A DNA stretch of 64,000 nucleotides from Clostridiales bacterium (lineage in GTDB: Bacteria > Bacillota > Clostridia > Lachnospirales > CAG-274). Positions 15,423 to 24,827 of this stretch are shown here, piece by piece (the stretch's first letter is position 1; each line of letters starts with the position of its first letter). The DNA is taken from positions 186,001 through 250,000 of the forward strand of contig JAHALF010000001.1 in assembly GCA_018371275.1 (NCBI GenBank), read 5' to 3'. Under the pieces are notes generated by a model that was not told the DNA's origin, ran no database searches, and saw only the letters and a list, made by a program, of their open reading frames with translations. The translations under genes and the position numbers were made by a program.

Positions 15423-17666
15423 TTATTCTTCTTTTAATTTAAAATCTGAAACTGAAGAATAGAATATTTCCGCTTGCATTGCAAGCTCTTGAGAAGCAGC
15501 AGCAGATTCTTCACTAGTAGCAGTGTTATTTTGAGTAACTGTAGCAATTTGTTGGATACCAATAGTTACCTCTTCTATAGATTTTTCTTGTTCTTTAGAA
15601 GATTTAGTAGACAAATCTATAAGTGATGATATCTCTTCTATTTGATTTACAATACTAATTAATGATTCTGCCGTATTATTAGCTATTTTAGAACCTTCTT
15701 CAACTTTTTCAACAGAGCTTTCTATAAGTTCAGTTGTTTCTTTTGCAGCTTGTTGACTTCTACCAGCAAGATTTCTAACTTCTTCTGCAACAACAGCAAA
15801 TCCTTTACCATGTTCACCAGCACGAGCAGCTTCAACAGCAGCATTAAGTGCAAGTATATTAGTTTGGAATGCAATATCATCTATTACTTTAATTATGTTA
15901 GATATACTGTTAGATGCAGTATTTATTTCTTCCATAGCTACAAGCATACTATCCATTTGGTTACTTCCATCATTTGCGCTATTTTTTGCTTGTAAAGCAA
16001 GTTCATTAGCCTTTTCAGAATTTTTAGCATTATTACTAGCTTGTTCAGATATAAGTTTTATATTAGAATTAAGTTCTTCTACTGCTTCAGCTTGTTTAGT
16101 AGCCCCTTCTGCCAATGATATACTAGATTCTGATATTTGTTTAGAACCAGCAGATACTTTCTCTGAAGATACTATAATGTCTTTTGTAAGTATATTAAGA
16201 TTATTAATAATTAAATTTACTGATTTTCTTATTTGTTCAAAATCTCCAAGATACTCTCTATCAATAGAAAGATCAAAGTTTTTATGAGCCATTTCATTTA
16301 ATATATGAGATATCTCTGATATATAAGAGTCAATTGTTTCTGCTGTGTAATTTACTGTTTCCTTAATATTATTAAATTCTCCTTTATACTCATTAGTTAT
16401 TTTATGAGAGAAATTACCCAAAGAGAATTGATTAAGTGCATTTTGAGTTTCTTTAATAGGTATAACTACATTTTCTACAAATTGATTTAAACCATCTGTT
16501 GTATCTTTCCATTGTCCAACATAATTAGAAGTATCTAACCTAAACTCTAAATTACCATCACTAGCAGCATTTATAAGATTATATATGTCATTTGATACAC
16601 TTTTTAAAGCATTTTGAACCGCTGAAACTTCATCTTTTACAATAGCCTTATCCCCTGGAAAATCTTTAACTTTAGAATCAAAATTTCCATCACCAAATTC
16701 TTTTATTATACCAACTATATATAAACAATCTTGTATTAAATTATTAGTAGCATTATTAATAGAAATTATTGCTTCTTTAAAAGCACCTTCATATCTATCT
16801 TCATTTATTCTATAATTAATATTACCTTTATCTAATTCATTAGATAATTTATTTATATCTATTAGTATACCTTCAAATGTATAAGACATATCAGCTATTG
16901 CATTTGATAAATCTCCTATTTCATCTGTAAAATTAGTTCTACAATCTATGCCTAAATTACCTTTAGACACTTCTAAAGCAATATCTCTTAATCTTTCTAT
17001 AGGTTTTCTAATAATACGAGAAAGAGTTACTCCAAAAACAGTCCCTAAAATAACTATAACTAAAAAAACTATAATTAATAAAACTTCAATCTTAAATATA
17101 TTTCCCCTTATTACATCTACGTCTTGTATAAGTGTGTCAAAAGATTGCTGTGGTGCTTCATAAATACTCTTAAAAAGACGTTCTCCAACTTGAGTCATTT
17201 CAGATATTAATAAACTAATATCTCCATCATTATTTTGGATAGAACTGATAAGCCTTTCATAATAACTATAATATTCACTTAAATTATTTAATATATCTTC
17301 TATTAAATTAATATCTTTTGTTCTATCTTCTCCATTTTCCTGTAAATTTTTCATAAATTTTAAATATTGTTCTAAAGAAGTTTTAATATTATTAAAAGCT
17401 TCATTTACTTCTTTATCTTGCTCTGTTGTTACTTTTTCACTATACGCAATAACAGTAATCAAACGTCTCATATCTGATACATTCTCAGTTAAATACATAC
17501 CAGCTTTAACAATATCATCACTAGACTTTACAAACTTATAATATGTTTTATTAGAGTAGTCTAAAGTAAATATACCGCTAAAACCTAAAACTAATACAAA
17601 TATTAATATTGTGCCAAAAGTAAATAAAAACTTAACAAAAAGCTTTAAATTTCTTATTTTTTTCAT
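15423..17666 (-). CDS. Methyl-accepting chemotaxis protein
   Basis: This 747-residue transducer has TM1 at about 10-32, a four-helix-bundle-type extracellular sensor to about 187, TM2 at about 190-212, a HAMP domain (RIIRKPIERLRDIALEVSKG), further HAMP-like repeats to about 470, and a C-terminal signalling domain. The signalling hairpin carries the near-invariant EAARAGEHGKGFAVVAEEVR tip segment that contacts CheA/CheW. The ligand cannot be inferred. The gene is monocistronic: consensus promoter at 17705-17733, AAGGAGAG before the ATG and a terminator after the stop. No che or fla genes are nearby. Confidence 0.95.
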   Translation of the reverse strand: MKKIRNLKLFVKFLFTFGTILIFVLVLGFSGIFTLDYSNKTYYKFVKSSDDIVKAGMYLTENVSDMRRLITVIAYSEKVTTEQDKEVNEAFNNIKTSLEQYLKFMKNLQENGEDRTKDINLIEDILNNLSEYYSYYERLISSIQNNDGDISLLISEMTQVGERLFKSIYEAPQQSFDTLIQDVDVIRGNIFKIEVLLIIVFLVIVILGTVFGVTLSRIIRKPIERLRDIALEVSKGNLGIDCRTNFTDEIGDLSNAIADMSYTFEGILIDINKLSNELDKGNINYRINEDRYEGAFKEAIISINNATNNLIQDCLYIVGIIKEFGDGNFDSKVKDFPGDKAIVKDEVSAVQNALKSVSNDIYNLINAASDGNLEFRLDTSNYVGQWKDTTDGLNQFVENVVIPIKETQNALNQFSLGNFSHKITNEYKGEFNNIKETVNYTAETIDSYISEISHILNEMAHKNFDLSIDREYLGDFEQIRKSVNLIINNLNILTKDIIVSSEKVSAGSKQISESSISLAEGATKQAEAVEELNSNIKLISEQASNNAKNSEKANELALQAKNSANDGSNQMDSMLVAMEEINTASNSISNIIKVIDDIAFQTNILALNAAVEAARAGEHGKGFAVVAEEVRNLAGRSQQAAKETTELIESSVEKVEEGSKIANNTAESLISIVNQIEEISSLIDLSTKSSKEQEKSIEEVTIGIQQIATVTQNNTATSEESAAASQELAMQAEIFYSSVSDFKLKEE

Positions 17667-17704
17667 TATTACTCTCCTTATTTAAATTTTTTATATATTC
17701 TTAT

Positions 17705-17733
17705 ATTCTACACCTATTTACCTTTTTTTTCAA
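17705..17733 (-). promoter_or_regulatory. Promoter of the MCP gene
   Basis: TTGAAA (17733-17728), 17-bp spacer, TAGAAT (17710-17705) on the minus strand. I looked for a flagellar sigma-D motif and did not see one. Confidence 0.62.
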
Positions 17734-17837
17734 CTATTTTTTACATAATATTTCAAAAATATATACTTTAAAAAGAAATCATACAATAAAAAAGAATATG
17801 TACTATTTATTTTTTAACTATCACAATATTATACTAA

Positions 17838-17866
17838 ATAAAAAAACCTCCCTAAAGGGAGGTTTA
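17838..17866 (-). terminator. Intrinsic terminator after the S-layer-like gene
   Basis: AAACCTCCC and GGGAGGTTT form a GC-rich 9-pair stem with a 4-nt loop, followed on the minus strand by seven T. Confidence 0.85.
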
Positions 17867-17886
17867 AAATTAATCTAAAGATTAAA

Positions 17887-20800
17887 TTATTTTTTAACAG
17901 TTGTAGTTTCTGTTGTAGAATCTTTAGAAGCAGTTGTGCTTTCTGTTGAAGATTCTTTAGAAGTTGTAGTTTCTGTTGTGCTGCTGCTAGCAGTTGTAGT
18001 TGTTTCTGTTGTTGTAGCTGTTGTTGTAGCATTTGCATTTCTTGCATTATTTTCATTGTAGATAGCAGTTCTAGTATTTGCATCCCAAGTAACAGCGATA
18101 CCTAAAGCTTGACCTAAAGCTCTGAATGGAACGAACATTCTTCCATCTTTGATTTCAGCTTTAACACCATATTCCATAGGAATTCTAGTACCATCAACTA
18201 CCATAATGTTGCTACCAGCTTGGAATTGAATAATTTTTTGACCAGTACCTGCACCATAGTAAATTGTAGTAGTTTTGCTATTTGCATCCCAAGTAACTTT
18301 GTTAGATTCATCTGGGTTAGAAACGTTAGCACTATCTACACCTAAAGCTACAGAAACAAATCTTAAAGGAACCATTGTGCTGTTGCTAGAAGCTTGGATA
18401 TAAGGAGCTACGTCCATATCTATAGCTTTATCACCAACAAGAACAGTTTTTTCACCAACGCTTACTTTAACTGTTTGATTTAAAGTACCAGTTTCAGTAA
18501 TAACATTTACATAATCTTTAACTGCATAGTATGAAGTATTGCTTTGGTTGATTAAGTTTGCATTGTCTTTAGAACCAGTTGCTGTAAGAGCAAATGATTT
18601 GTCATCAGCAATATTTTTAGCATCATCATAGTTATTGATAACAGCTTTACCACTTAAAGATAAGCTATAGCTACCAAATGGTACAGAACGAGTAGAACCG
18701 ATTTTTACATTTTTGATAGTAATAGTAGATGGGTTTTTGTAAGATGCTTTATTAATATCAAAAGTAATTGCACCATTGTTTACTTTGAAAGCTTTTTCTT
18801 TAACTTCTAATTCGCCACCAGTTACATCAAATTTAGCTTCAGAGAAACCAACTTCTTGTGTACCATAAGGAGCAACTAAGTTTAATACAGCTTGTTTACC
18901 TTCTAAGAACATACCTGGTTTAGTTTCTGTGATAACGATATCAGCTGTGTTGTAATCTTGGTAACCTAAGTCTACTTTAGTAGTTTGAGTTTTAATTTCA
19001 AAAGGAGCTACTGCTTTAGCAATAAGAGTATCAGGAGTAGAACCTTCATTTTGACCACCACCAACTACACTAAGTTTAATATCACCTGTGAAAGCTGGAT
19101 CTACAGATAAGTTAAATTTCATATTAAAGCTAGCTAAAGATTTAACTCTATCATTAACTTTGTATTCAGGCTTTTGGTCATCAGTAGTTCTTTTTAATCT
19201 TAAAGTTTTACCATTATTGATGATTTCAAAGTCTTCATCACCAAGACCAGTAAAGTTTTTAAATTCACCAAGTTCAACATCTACGATTTTAACACCATCT
19301 GGTACAGTAAAGTCTAAAGCTCTTGTAGTAACTAAAGTGTTAGGAACAGCTTCTGAGAATTTAACTTCTACAGTAGTGTTATCATCTTCAACCATAGTTA
19401 ATTTATCATTGTTATAATGTCTACCAGAGATAATTTCTTTAGGGTCTTTTAAAGTTTCTACTTTAAATCCTAATTTTTCTCTTTGAGCAACTTTTATAGT
19501 TTGACCACTAATACCATCTCCAGATACAGAGATTTCTACATCGCCATAGTTTTTATCACTATTTGGTTCAATTTCAATACCACTAAAATCTAAACCAATT
19601 GGGTTTTTACGATTTTCTAAACCTGTAATTGTAACTTTAATAGCGTTACTATTATCTTTATTTACCCATTCAGTACTAACTTTAGCATCTTTATTTGCTC
19701 CAGATGCATCTGTAACTGTTATACTAGGGCTTTTAAAGCTAAAACCACCACTTACTCTTAAGATAATTTCAGCACTATCTTTAATTTTATCTGCATCATT
19801 ATTAGTATCTTTACCAATTGTATTTCTTACATTTTCTTTTAAAGTTAAAGAATCGATTTTAACTTTGTCTTCAAAAGATTTAACATTGTTAGCATCATAT
19901 ACTAATGATGTAGAGCCTTCTTCTAAACCTTTAGTAATAGTATATTCTCCACCTGTTACTTTATCGTTATAATCTGCAACAACAGTAGCTTTAACAGCAC
20001 CATTACCATCAGCTATAACACCACCTAAAGGTAATGCAATATATGGGTTTTCAAGGTCTTTAGATGATTTTACAACACCTTTATCATCTTGATTTTTATT
20101 TACTATTTTAATAGATTTAGCATCTTTTAATTTTTGTGCTTCTGATTGGTATTTAGTTATTTCTTGTCCTTGTTCATCATAAAATTTAATTTGTAATTTA
20201 TTTGTATCAACTGTTACAGATGAAGAAACATTTATTTTTTGATCCTCATTAGAAAGTTCTTGTAAAGTAGTTATTTGAGCTTCTGTTGGACTTATAAGTT
20301 TAATGTCATAAGGAATGTGTAATAAAGATGGTGCTCCTGCACTACCTTCTAAATCTGATTTAAACATAGTTAAAACATCATCATAAGTATTACCTAAGAA
20401 AGTAATTAATTCCTCTAAAGTATCGGCTCCAGGTTTAGTACCTGATGGATCAATAGTAGCAAGTTTAGCAGAAAGAGCTTTTATAGCTGGAATTTCTTGG
20501 TTATCTTTTAAAACTATTTCTTTATCAACATCAAATTTAGCTTGTGTACTTTTAGATATAGTAGAATAAACTTCTTTTAAACTCCCTAACTCTTTAACAT
20601 TATCATAGGTTACGCCTACATTTCTATAACCAAACAAATTAGCAAACTCTTCATTTGACATACCTGTACCGGCTTCAAAATCACCAAACTTGCCATTTGT
20701 TAATTTAACATTAAAGCTAGTTCCTTTTTTAATTGTATCTGTACCATCATTGTTAAGATTAATTTTTAATACACTTTTTCTACTTCTTAATTCGTTTTCA

Positions 20801-20979
20801 TCATTACTTCCATCAGAGTAATTTTTATAATTTTTTGCTTCTGGGTCAATTGTTTCCCCTGATTTAGCAAAAGTATTATTTTGTACACTATCAGATTTTA
20901 ATTGAGCTGCACTAGCGCTAAGTGGCATTGCACTAGTAACCATCATAGCTGATAATAATATAGCAATTTTTCTTTTCAT
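17887..20979 (-). CDS. Large secreted S-layer-like protein with C-terminal stalk domain
   Basis: This 1030-residue exported protein starts with a signal peptide (MKRKIAILLSAMMVTSAMPL, cut near ASA). A beta-rich body of about 800 residues follows, with no family I can name. A copper-amine-oxidase-N-like stalk domain lies at about 855-985 (STMVPLRFVSVALGVD; RMFVPFRALGQALGIAVTWD), then a Thr/Glu/Ser tail of TTET-type repeats. Size, low cysteine, strong AGGAGGA ribosome site, two promoters and a strong terminator suggest an abundant surface protein, possibly the S-layer subunit. GC-richer, less biased codons than its neighbours fit high expression. There is no SLH or sortase motif. Confidence 0.75.
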   Translation of the reverse strand: MKRKIAILLSAMMVTSAMPLSASAAQLKSDSVQNNTFAKSGETIDPEAKNYKNYSDGSNDENELRSRKSVLKINLNNDGTDTIKKGTSFNVKLTNGKFGDFEAGTGMSNEEFANLFGYRNVGVTYDNVKELGSLKEVYSTISKSTQAKFDVDKEIVLKDNQEIPAIKALSAKLATIDPSGTKPGADTLEELITFLGNTYDDVLTMFKSDLEGSAGAPSLLHIPYDIKLISPTEAQITTLQELSNEDQKINVSSSVTVDTNKLQIKFYDEQGQEITKYQSEAQKLKDAKSIKIVNKNQDDKGVVKSSKDLENPYIALPLGGVIADGNGAVKATVVADYNDKVTGGEYTITKGLEEGSTSLVYDANNVKSFEDKVKIDSLTLKENVRNTIGKDTNNDADKIKDSAEIILRVSGGFSFKSPSITVTDASGANKDAKVSTEWVNKDNSNAIKVTITGLENRKNPIGLDFSGIEIEPNSDKNYGDVEISVSGDGISGQTIKVAQREKLGFKVETLKDPKEIISGRHYNNDKLTMVEDDNTTVEVKFSEAVPNTLVTTRALDFTVPDGVKIVDVELGEFKNFTGLGDEDFEIINNGKTLRLKRTTDDQKPEYKVNDRVKSLASFNMKFNLSVDPAFTGDIKLSVVGGGQNEGSTPDTLIAKAVAPFEIKTQTTKVDLGYQDYNTADIVITETKPGMFLEGKQAVLNLVAPYGTQEVGFSEAKFDVTGGELEVKEKAFKVNNGAITFDINKASYKNPSTITIKNVKIGSTRSVPFGSYSLSLSGKAVINNYDDAKNIADDKSFALTATGSKDNANLINQSNTSYYAVKDYVNVITETGTLNQTVKVSVGEKTVLVGDKAIDMDVAPYIQASSNSTMVPLRFVSVALGVDSANVSNPDESNKVTWDANSKTTTIYYGAGTGQKIIQFQAGSNIMVVDGTRIPMEYGVKAEIKDGRMFVPFRALGQALGIAVTWDANTRTAIYNENNARNANATTTATTTETTTTASSSTTETTTSKESSTESTTASKDSTTETTTVKK

Positions 20980-21043
20980 TATATAATTCCTCCTAAAAAT
21001 TTTGAGTGTTTAACTAATTAATTTAGCTATACATCATACGTTA

Positions 21044-21072
21044 ATTATAGCATTGCAAACCTTTGTAGTCAA
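21044..21072 (-). promoter_or_regulatory. Proximal promoter P1 of the S-layer-like gene
   Basis: TTGACT (21072-21067), 17-bp spacer, TATAAT (21049-21044), giving a leader of about 60 nt. Confidence 0.8.
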
Positions 21073-21128
21073 TAGAATCTTATAAGATGTAACATTACTG
21101 TAATATTTCATAAAAACTTTTGGCTACC

Positions 21129-21152
21129 CCCTATACACTAAAAAATATAGGG
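21129..21152 (-). other. Hairpin in the long S-layer leader
   Basis: CCCTATA and TATAGGG form a 7-pair stem with a 10-nt loop. It lies between promoters P2 and P1, so it is present only in the longer transcript. No known riboswitch was recognised. Confidence 0.45.
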
Positions 21153-21240
21153 CGGTTTATATTAAGATAGTATTTTTTATTTTAACTATCTTTTGCACTG
21201 TATATTATTCTTTATCTGTTTGTTTGCCTTGCTTGAATAT

Positions 21241-21269
21241 AATATAACATCTCTTTAAAACTTTTGCAA
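21241..21269 (-). promoter_or_regulatory. Distal promoter P2 of the S-layer-like gene
   Basis: TTGCAA (21269-21264), 17-bp spacer, TATATT (21246-21241) on the minus strand, about 200 bp upstream of P1. Confidence 0.55.
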
Positions 21270-21396
21270 TAGTTTAAGACTATTTGTAACCTACCTGTAA
21301 TATTAGTTATATTTTAGTAATAAATTTTATTTTATAATTTTAAATATACATAATAGTAGATTTATATTAAATATATAATATAAATAAAAGCATACA

Positions 21397-21425
21397 TTGT
21401 TTTATTAACTTATATATGTTATAAT
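21397..21425 (+). promoter_or_regulatory. Promoter of the BspA-like gene
   Basis: TTGTTT (21397-21402), 17-bp spacer, TATAAT (21420-21425), about 70 nt before the ATG. Confidence 0.55.
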
Positions 21426-21499
21426 TATTACAAATATAAATTTATATTTTATATGTTACAAAATAAGATTTTTTAATTTTTTATAAATGAGGTGTTGTT

Positions 21500-23620
21500 A
21501 TGAAAAAATATTTAAGTATGGTTTTATCCATATCTTTAAGCCTTTCTTCATCTGTGTTTGTGCTTGGTAACCCCTTGGATATTAGCATACCTGTTAAAAA
21601 TGTAGATATTGATAAAAATAATTCATTTACATATGGTAATATAACTTATACTATAACTCAAAATTCTTCTCAAACATTAAAAGGCTATGTTACTATATCT
21701 AATGGAAAGGATTTTAAAGATAAAAATCTTAATATACCTAATAATGTTACATATCAAGGTAAAACTTATATAGTAGATAGTATATCCCCTTATGCATTTT
21801 ACCAAAATAATAATATAGAAAAAGTTACTATATCTAACACAATCAAAAATATTGGTAATGGTGCTTTTACAGATTGTCAAAATCTTAAAGAAATAAATGT
21901 TACACCTGGAGCTAATAAATATGCCTCTGTAAATGGTGTTTTATTTAATGTAACTAAAGATACTCTTATTACATATCCTGCTGGTAAATTAGATAAACAA
22001 TATAACCTACCTTTTAATGTTACAAAAATAGAACAAGGTGCATTTTATAATAACAAAAACTTAGAACGTTTTGTTGCCAATTCTGATTTACAAGAAATAG
22101 ATTCTTATGCTTTTGCTAATAGCCAAAAATTAGTAGAGGTCTCTGGTATAATTAATTTAAAAACTTTAGGTGATTATGCTTTTGCAGAATCTTCTATACA
22201 AACTATATATCTTGGAACAAATCTAGAAAATATGGGAAAAGCAACTTTTTATAATAGTAATATTAAAAATATAGAAATACCTTACAGAGTAAAGTCTTTA
22301 CCTGAATACTCTTTTTACGGATGTAAAAACCTTAAAAATGTTGCATTTAAAAATGGACTTGTTAATATAGAAAGCTTTGCATTTAAAAACTCTAATATAG
22401 AAAGCTTTTATGCCCCTAATTCTCTTATTTCAATAGATTATCAAGCATTTGCAAATTGTACTAATTTAAAAAATGTTAGTTTTAATCTAAATTTACAGAC
22501 TATAAAAGATGAGGCCTTTTTAAATTGTTCATCTATACCCAACATTACTATTAATAGAGATTTAAAAAATATAGGTAAAAATGTTTTTTATGGCTGTAAT
22601 AATATTAATAAAGTTTCTGTAGATAATAGTATACATTTTGAGTTATTAGATAATGTTTTATATAAAAATGGTAAAACTGAACTCACTTATGTTCCACCTA
22701 AAAGGGAAATTTCATATTTAAATATTCCTAAAGAAACTACTTCAATTAAAGATGATGCCTTAAATATGGCAAATTCTATTGATAACATTAATGTTGACGA
22801 AAAAAATGAAAACTTTTCTTCTCAAGATGGTGTATTATATGATAAAGATAAAAAATCATTAATTAAATTTCCAACAAAAAAATCTACAACTAACTTTAAT
22901 ATACCTTATTCAGTAGAAGAAATTAAACCTTTTGCATTTGCTAATGCTAATAAATTTTATGGTGTAATTAGTATAGGGGAAAAAGTAAATAAAATAGGTA
23001 ACAATGCATTTGATAATATGCCTAATTTAGACGGATTTACAGTTGATATTATGAACGATAAATACTCTGCTTATAATGGCATATTATTTAATAACGACCA
23101 AACTTTACTTATAAAATATCCCTCTCGTAAAAAATTAGACACTTTTACTATACCAGATAAAACAAAAACTATTGGTGAACGTGCATTTGAACAAGCTAAT
23201 ATATCTAGCCTTACACTTGGTGTTAATGTTGAGAATATAGAAAAACAAGCATTTTTAAATGCCCCTATTAATAAAATTACTATAAAAGAAGGGTTGACTA
23301 CTATTAAAGATGAAGCCTTTAAAGGTACTAATATTGAAAGTATTATTTTCCCTTCTACACTACTAAACATTGGAGATTATGCCCTATCTTACTGCAATAA
23401 TTTAAAAACCGTACAATTTAATGCTTTACAAACTAACTCTTTTGGGTATAATATGTTTATAGGCTCTAATAAATTAGGTAAAATTATTGTGCCTATAAAT
23501 AGCTACAATAATTATAAATCTTATTTATCAGACTCTGATGTAAATAATTGGCAAAATATTTTACAAGAATATAAGCCACCTATTGAAGAAAAAAATAATA
23601 ATGAAATAAAAGAGGTGTAA
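21500..23620 (+). CDS. Secreted BspA-type leucine-rich repeat protein (LRR_5)
   Basis: This 706-residue exported protein has a signal peptide at about 1-23 followed by repeated LRR_5 units from about 60 to 680. Recurrent patterns are IGNGAFTDCQNLKEI, SYAFANSQKL, FEQANISSLTLG and AFKGTNIESIIFPSTL. Interspersed segments of the form GVLFN....LI.YP are typical of BspA/TpLRR proteins, which often act as adhesins or surface-binding proteins. It ends without SLH, LPXTG or membrane anchor, so it may be released or held by other wall proteins. The SseB-like gene starts 3 nt after its stop, with its ribosome site inside the last codons. Confidence 0.88.
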   Translation: MKKYLSMVLSISLSLSSSVFVLGNPLDISIPVKNVDIDKNNSFTYGNITYTITQNSSQTLKGYVTISNGKDFKDKNLNIPNNVTYQGKTYIVDSISPYAFYQNNNIEKVTISNTIKNIGNGAFTDCQNLKEINVTPGANKYASVNGVLFNVTKDTLITYPAGKLDKQYNLPFNVTKIEQGAFYNNKNLERFVANSDLQEIDSYAFANSQKLVEVSGIINLKTLGDYAFAESSIQTIYLGTNLENMGKATFYNSNIKNIEIPYRVKSLPEYSFYGCKNLKNVAFKNGLVNIESFAFKNSNIESFYAPNSLISIDYQAFANCTNLKNVSFNLNLQTIKDEAFLNCSSIPNITINRDLKNIGKNVFYGCNNINKVSVDNSIHFELLDNVLYKNGKTELTYVPPKREISYLNIPKETTSIKDDALNMANSIDNINVDEKNENFSSQDGVLYDKDKKSLIKFPTKKSTTNFNIPYSVEEIKPFAFANANKFYGVISIGEKVNKIGNNAFDNMPNLDGFTVDIMNDKYSAYNGILFNNDQTLLIKYPSRKKLDTFTIPDKTKTIGERAFEQANISSLTLGVNVENIEKQAFLNAPINKITIKEGLTTIKDEAFKGTNIESIIFPSTLLNIGDYALSYCNNLKTVQFNALQTNSFGYNMFIGSNKLGKIIVPINSYNNYKSYLSDSDVNNWQNILQEYKPPIEEKNNNEIKEV

Positions 23621-23623
23621 AAT

Positions 23624-24016
23624 ATGTCTAATGTTTCAACAGATAGCTTTTTAAATGCTATGAAAAATTTATTACAAAACCAAACAGAAGAAAATTCTAA
23701 AGCTTTTGAAAAAGAAATTAACAATACAAAATTTTTATCTCCTGTTGTTATCCTAAATAAAAATGCTGATAACAACTTACAAAATTCTGATGTATCTTTT
23801 ATACATATTGAAGATGCAGAAAACAATAAGCTTTTTTTAGCTTTCACTGATTGGGAAAAATTTAATAAATTTAAAAAAGAAAATCCTTTTACAGCTATTG
23901 ATGCTACTATAAAAGATTTTCACTATATGCTTACTGTTATTGATACAGAAGCTAAAGGTTTTGTTATTAATATTGGTGATGAAGCCTTATTTATACCTAA
24001 GGACACTATAATCTAA
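23624..24016 (+). CDS. SseB N-terminal-domain protein
   Basis: This 130-residue cytosolic protein has an SseB-like fold: FLSPVVIL near residue 43, LFLAFTDWEKFNKFKKENPF near 75-94, and KGFVINIGDEALFIPKD near the end. Its function is unknown in Clostridia; the name derives from Salmonella SseB homology. GAGGTG overlapping the stop of the repeat-protein gene serves as its ribosome site, so translation is coupled to that gene. A strong bidirectional terminator follows. Confidence 0.75.
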   Translation: MSNVSTDSFLNAMKNLLQNQTEENSKAFEKEINNTKFLSPVVILNKNADNNLQNSDVSFIHIEDAENNKLFLAFTDWEKFNKFKKENPFTAIDATIKDFHYMLTVIDTEAKGFVINIGDEALFIPKDTII

Positions 24017-24033
24017 TCTTTTGATATACTATA

Positions 24034-24065
24034 AATAAAAGCCAAGTTTATACTTGGCTTTTATT
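24034..24065. terminator. Bidirectional terminator (sseB-like / rex)
   Basis: A 14-pair stem (AATAAAAGCCAAGT with ACTTGGCTTTTATT) and TTAT loop separate convergent genes. It overlaps the rex stop region. Confidence 0.82.
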
Positions 24066-24699
24066 CTTCTATAAAATTATTTGAATTAAACTTATATGCT
24101 AATGTCATTAAACTATCTGTTAAATGAACATTTTCTACTATAACTCCATCTTCTTTTTTTAGTTCTGTGTTAGAAAAGTTCCATATTCCCTTTATACCAT
24201 AAGATACTACATCTTTATATAAATCATAAGCATTTGTGCCTGGAACGGCTAATATAGCTATATCTACATTATTTAGCTTTATAAAGTTTTCTAACTCTTT
24301 TATATCTTTTACATCTAAATCTCTTATTTTTGTGCCTATAATATTAGGATTCGTATCAAATATCCCTATAAAATTAAATCCTCTTTTTTCAAACTTAGAA
24401 TAATTTAATAAAGCTTGACCTATTTTACCAGCACCTAGTATAACTAAGTTATATGTTTTGTTTAATCCTAGTATTTCTTTTATTTCTTCAAAAAGAAGCT
24501 CTACATTATATCCATAACCTTGTTGCCCAAAACAACCAAAGTTATTTAAATCTTGTCTTATTTGTGATGCTGTAACATCCATCTTTTCACTTAATTCTTT
24601 AGAAGATATTCTCTTTATACCATTATCTAATAAATCACCTAAAAATCTGTAATATCTGGGCAGTCGTTTAATTACAGCTAAAGATACCTTTTTGTCCAT
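24061..24699 (-). CDS. rex: Redox-sensing transcriptional repressor Rex
   Basis: This 212-residue Rex has an N-terminal winged helix (residues about 8-75, with ISSKELSEKMDVTASQIRQDL) and a Rossmann domain whose glycine motif is VILGAGKIGQAL, followed by FDTNP. Rex senses the NADH/NAD+ ratio and represses fermentation and energy genes in anaerobes. The ATG at 24699 is 9 nt from GGG; an ATG at 24708 is nearer. A near-consensus Rex operator lies immediately downstream of a consensus promoter, so the gene is probably autoregulated. It is a single gene, divergent from an ABC-F gene. Confidence 0.95.
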   Translation of the reverse strand: MDKKVSLAVIKRLPRYYRFLGDLLDNGIKRISSKELSEKMDVTASQIRQDLNNFGCFGQQGYGYNVELLFEEIKEILGLNKTYNLVILGAGKIGQALLNYSKFEKRGFNFIGIFDTNPNIIGTKIRDLDVKDIKELENFIKLNNVDIAILAVPGTNAYDLYKDVVSYGIKGIWNFSNTELKKEDGVIVENVHLTDSLMTLAYKFNSNNFIEE

Positions 24700-24712
24700 T
24701 AACACCATCCCT

Positions 24713-24730
24713 TTAATAACATATTAACAA
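24713..24730 (-). promoter_or_regulatory. Candidate Rex operator
   Basis: TTAATAACATATTAACAA compares with the clostridial consensus TTGTTAA-N4-TTAACAA with two mismatches, both in the left arm. It starts one base from the -10 box, at the expected transcription start, so bound Rex would block the promoter. Confidence 0.62.
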
Positions 24731-24731
24731 A

Positions 24732-24760
24732 ATTATACAACTTTGTTTTGTTTTTGTCAA
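24732..24760 (-). promoter_or_regulatory. Consensus promoter of rex
   Basis: TTGACA (24760-24755), 17-bp spacer, TATAAT (24737-24732) on the minus strand; an exact consensus. Confidence 0.82.
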
Positions 24761-24827
24761 TGTTTAGTCTTTTAAAACTTATTATTTTTTGATATACTTA
24801 TTATAATTAATTTTTAGGAGGTAAAAG

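Larger units (their letters stand above)
20980..21499. other. Divergent control region between the S-layer-like and BspA-like genes
   Basis: This 520-bp gap drives both neighbours. On the minus strand it holds two tandem promoters and a hairpin for the S-layer-like gene; on the plus strand it holds one promoter for the repeat-protein gene. I see no gene in it. Confidence 0.7.

Noticed and set aside
17829..18083. Gln/Leu-rich 84-residue frame opposite phase to the S-layer-like tail
   Set aside because: It is a shifted reading of the Thr/Glu repeat DNA of the S-layer-like gene; no ribosome site, and the composition is an artefact of the repeat.
21677..21880. Minus-strand frame within the BspA-like gene
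   Set aside because: Antisense to a well-supported repeat protein, with no independent signals.
22000..23600. LRR repeats as DNA repeats or CRISPR
   Set aside because: The repeats are at protein level and diverged in DNA; no regular direct repeats with spacers exist in the window.
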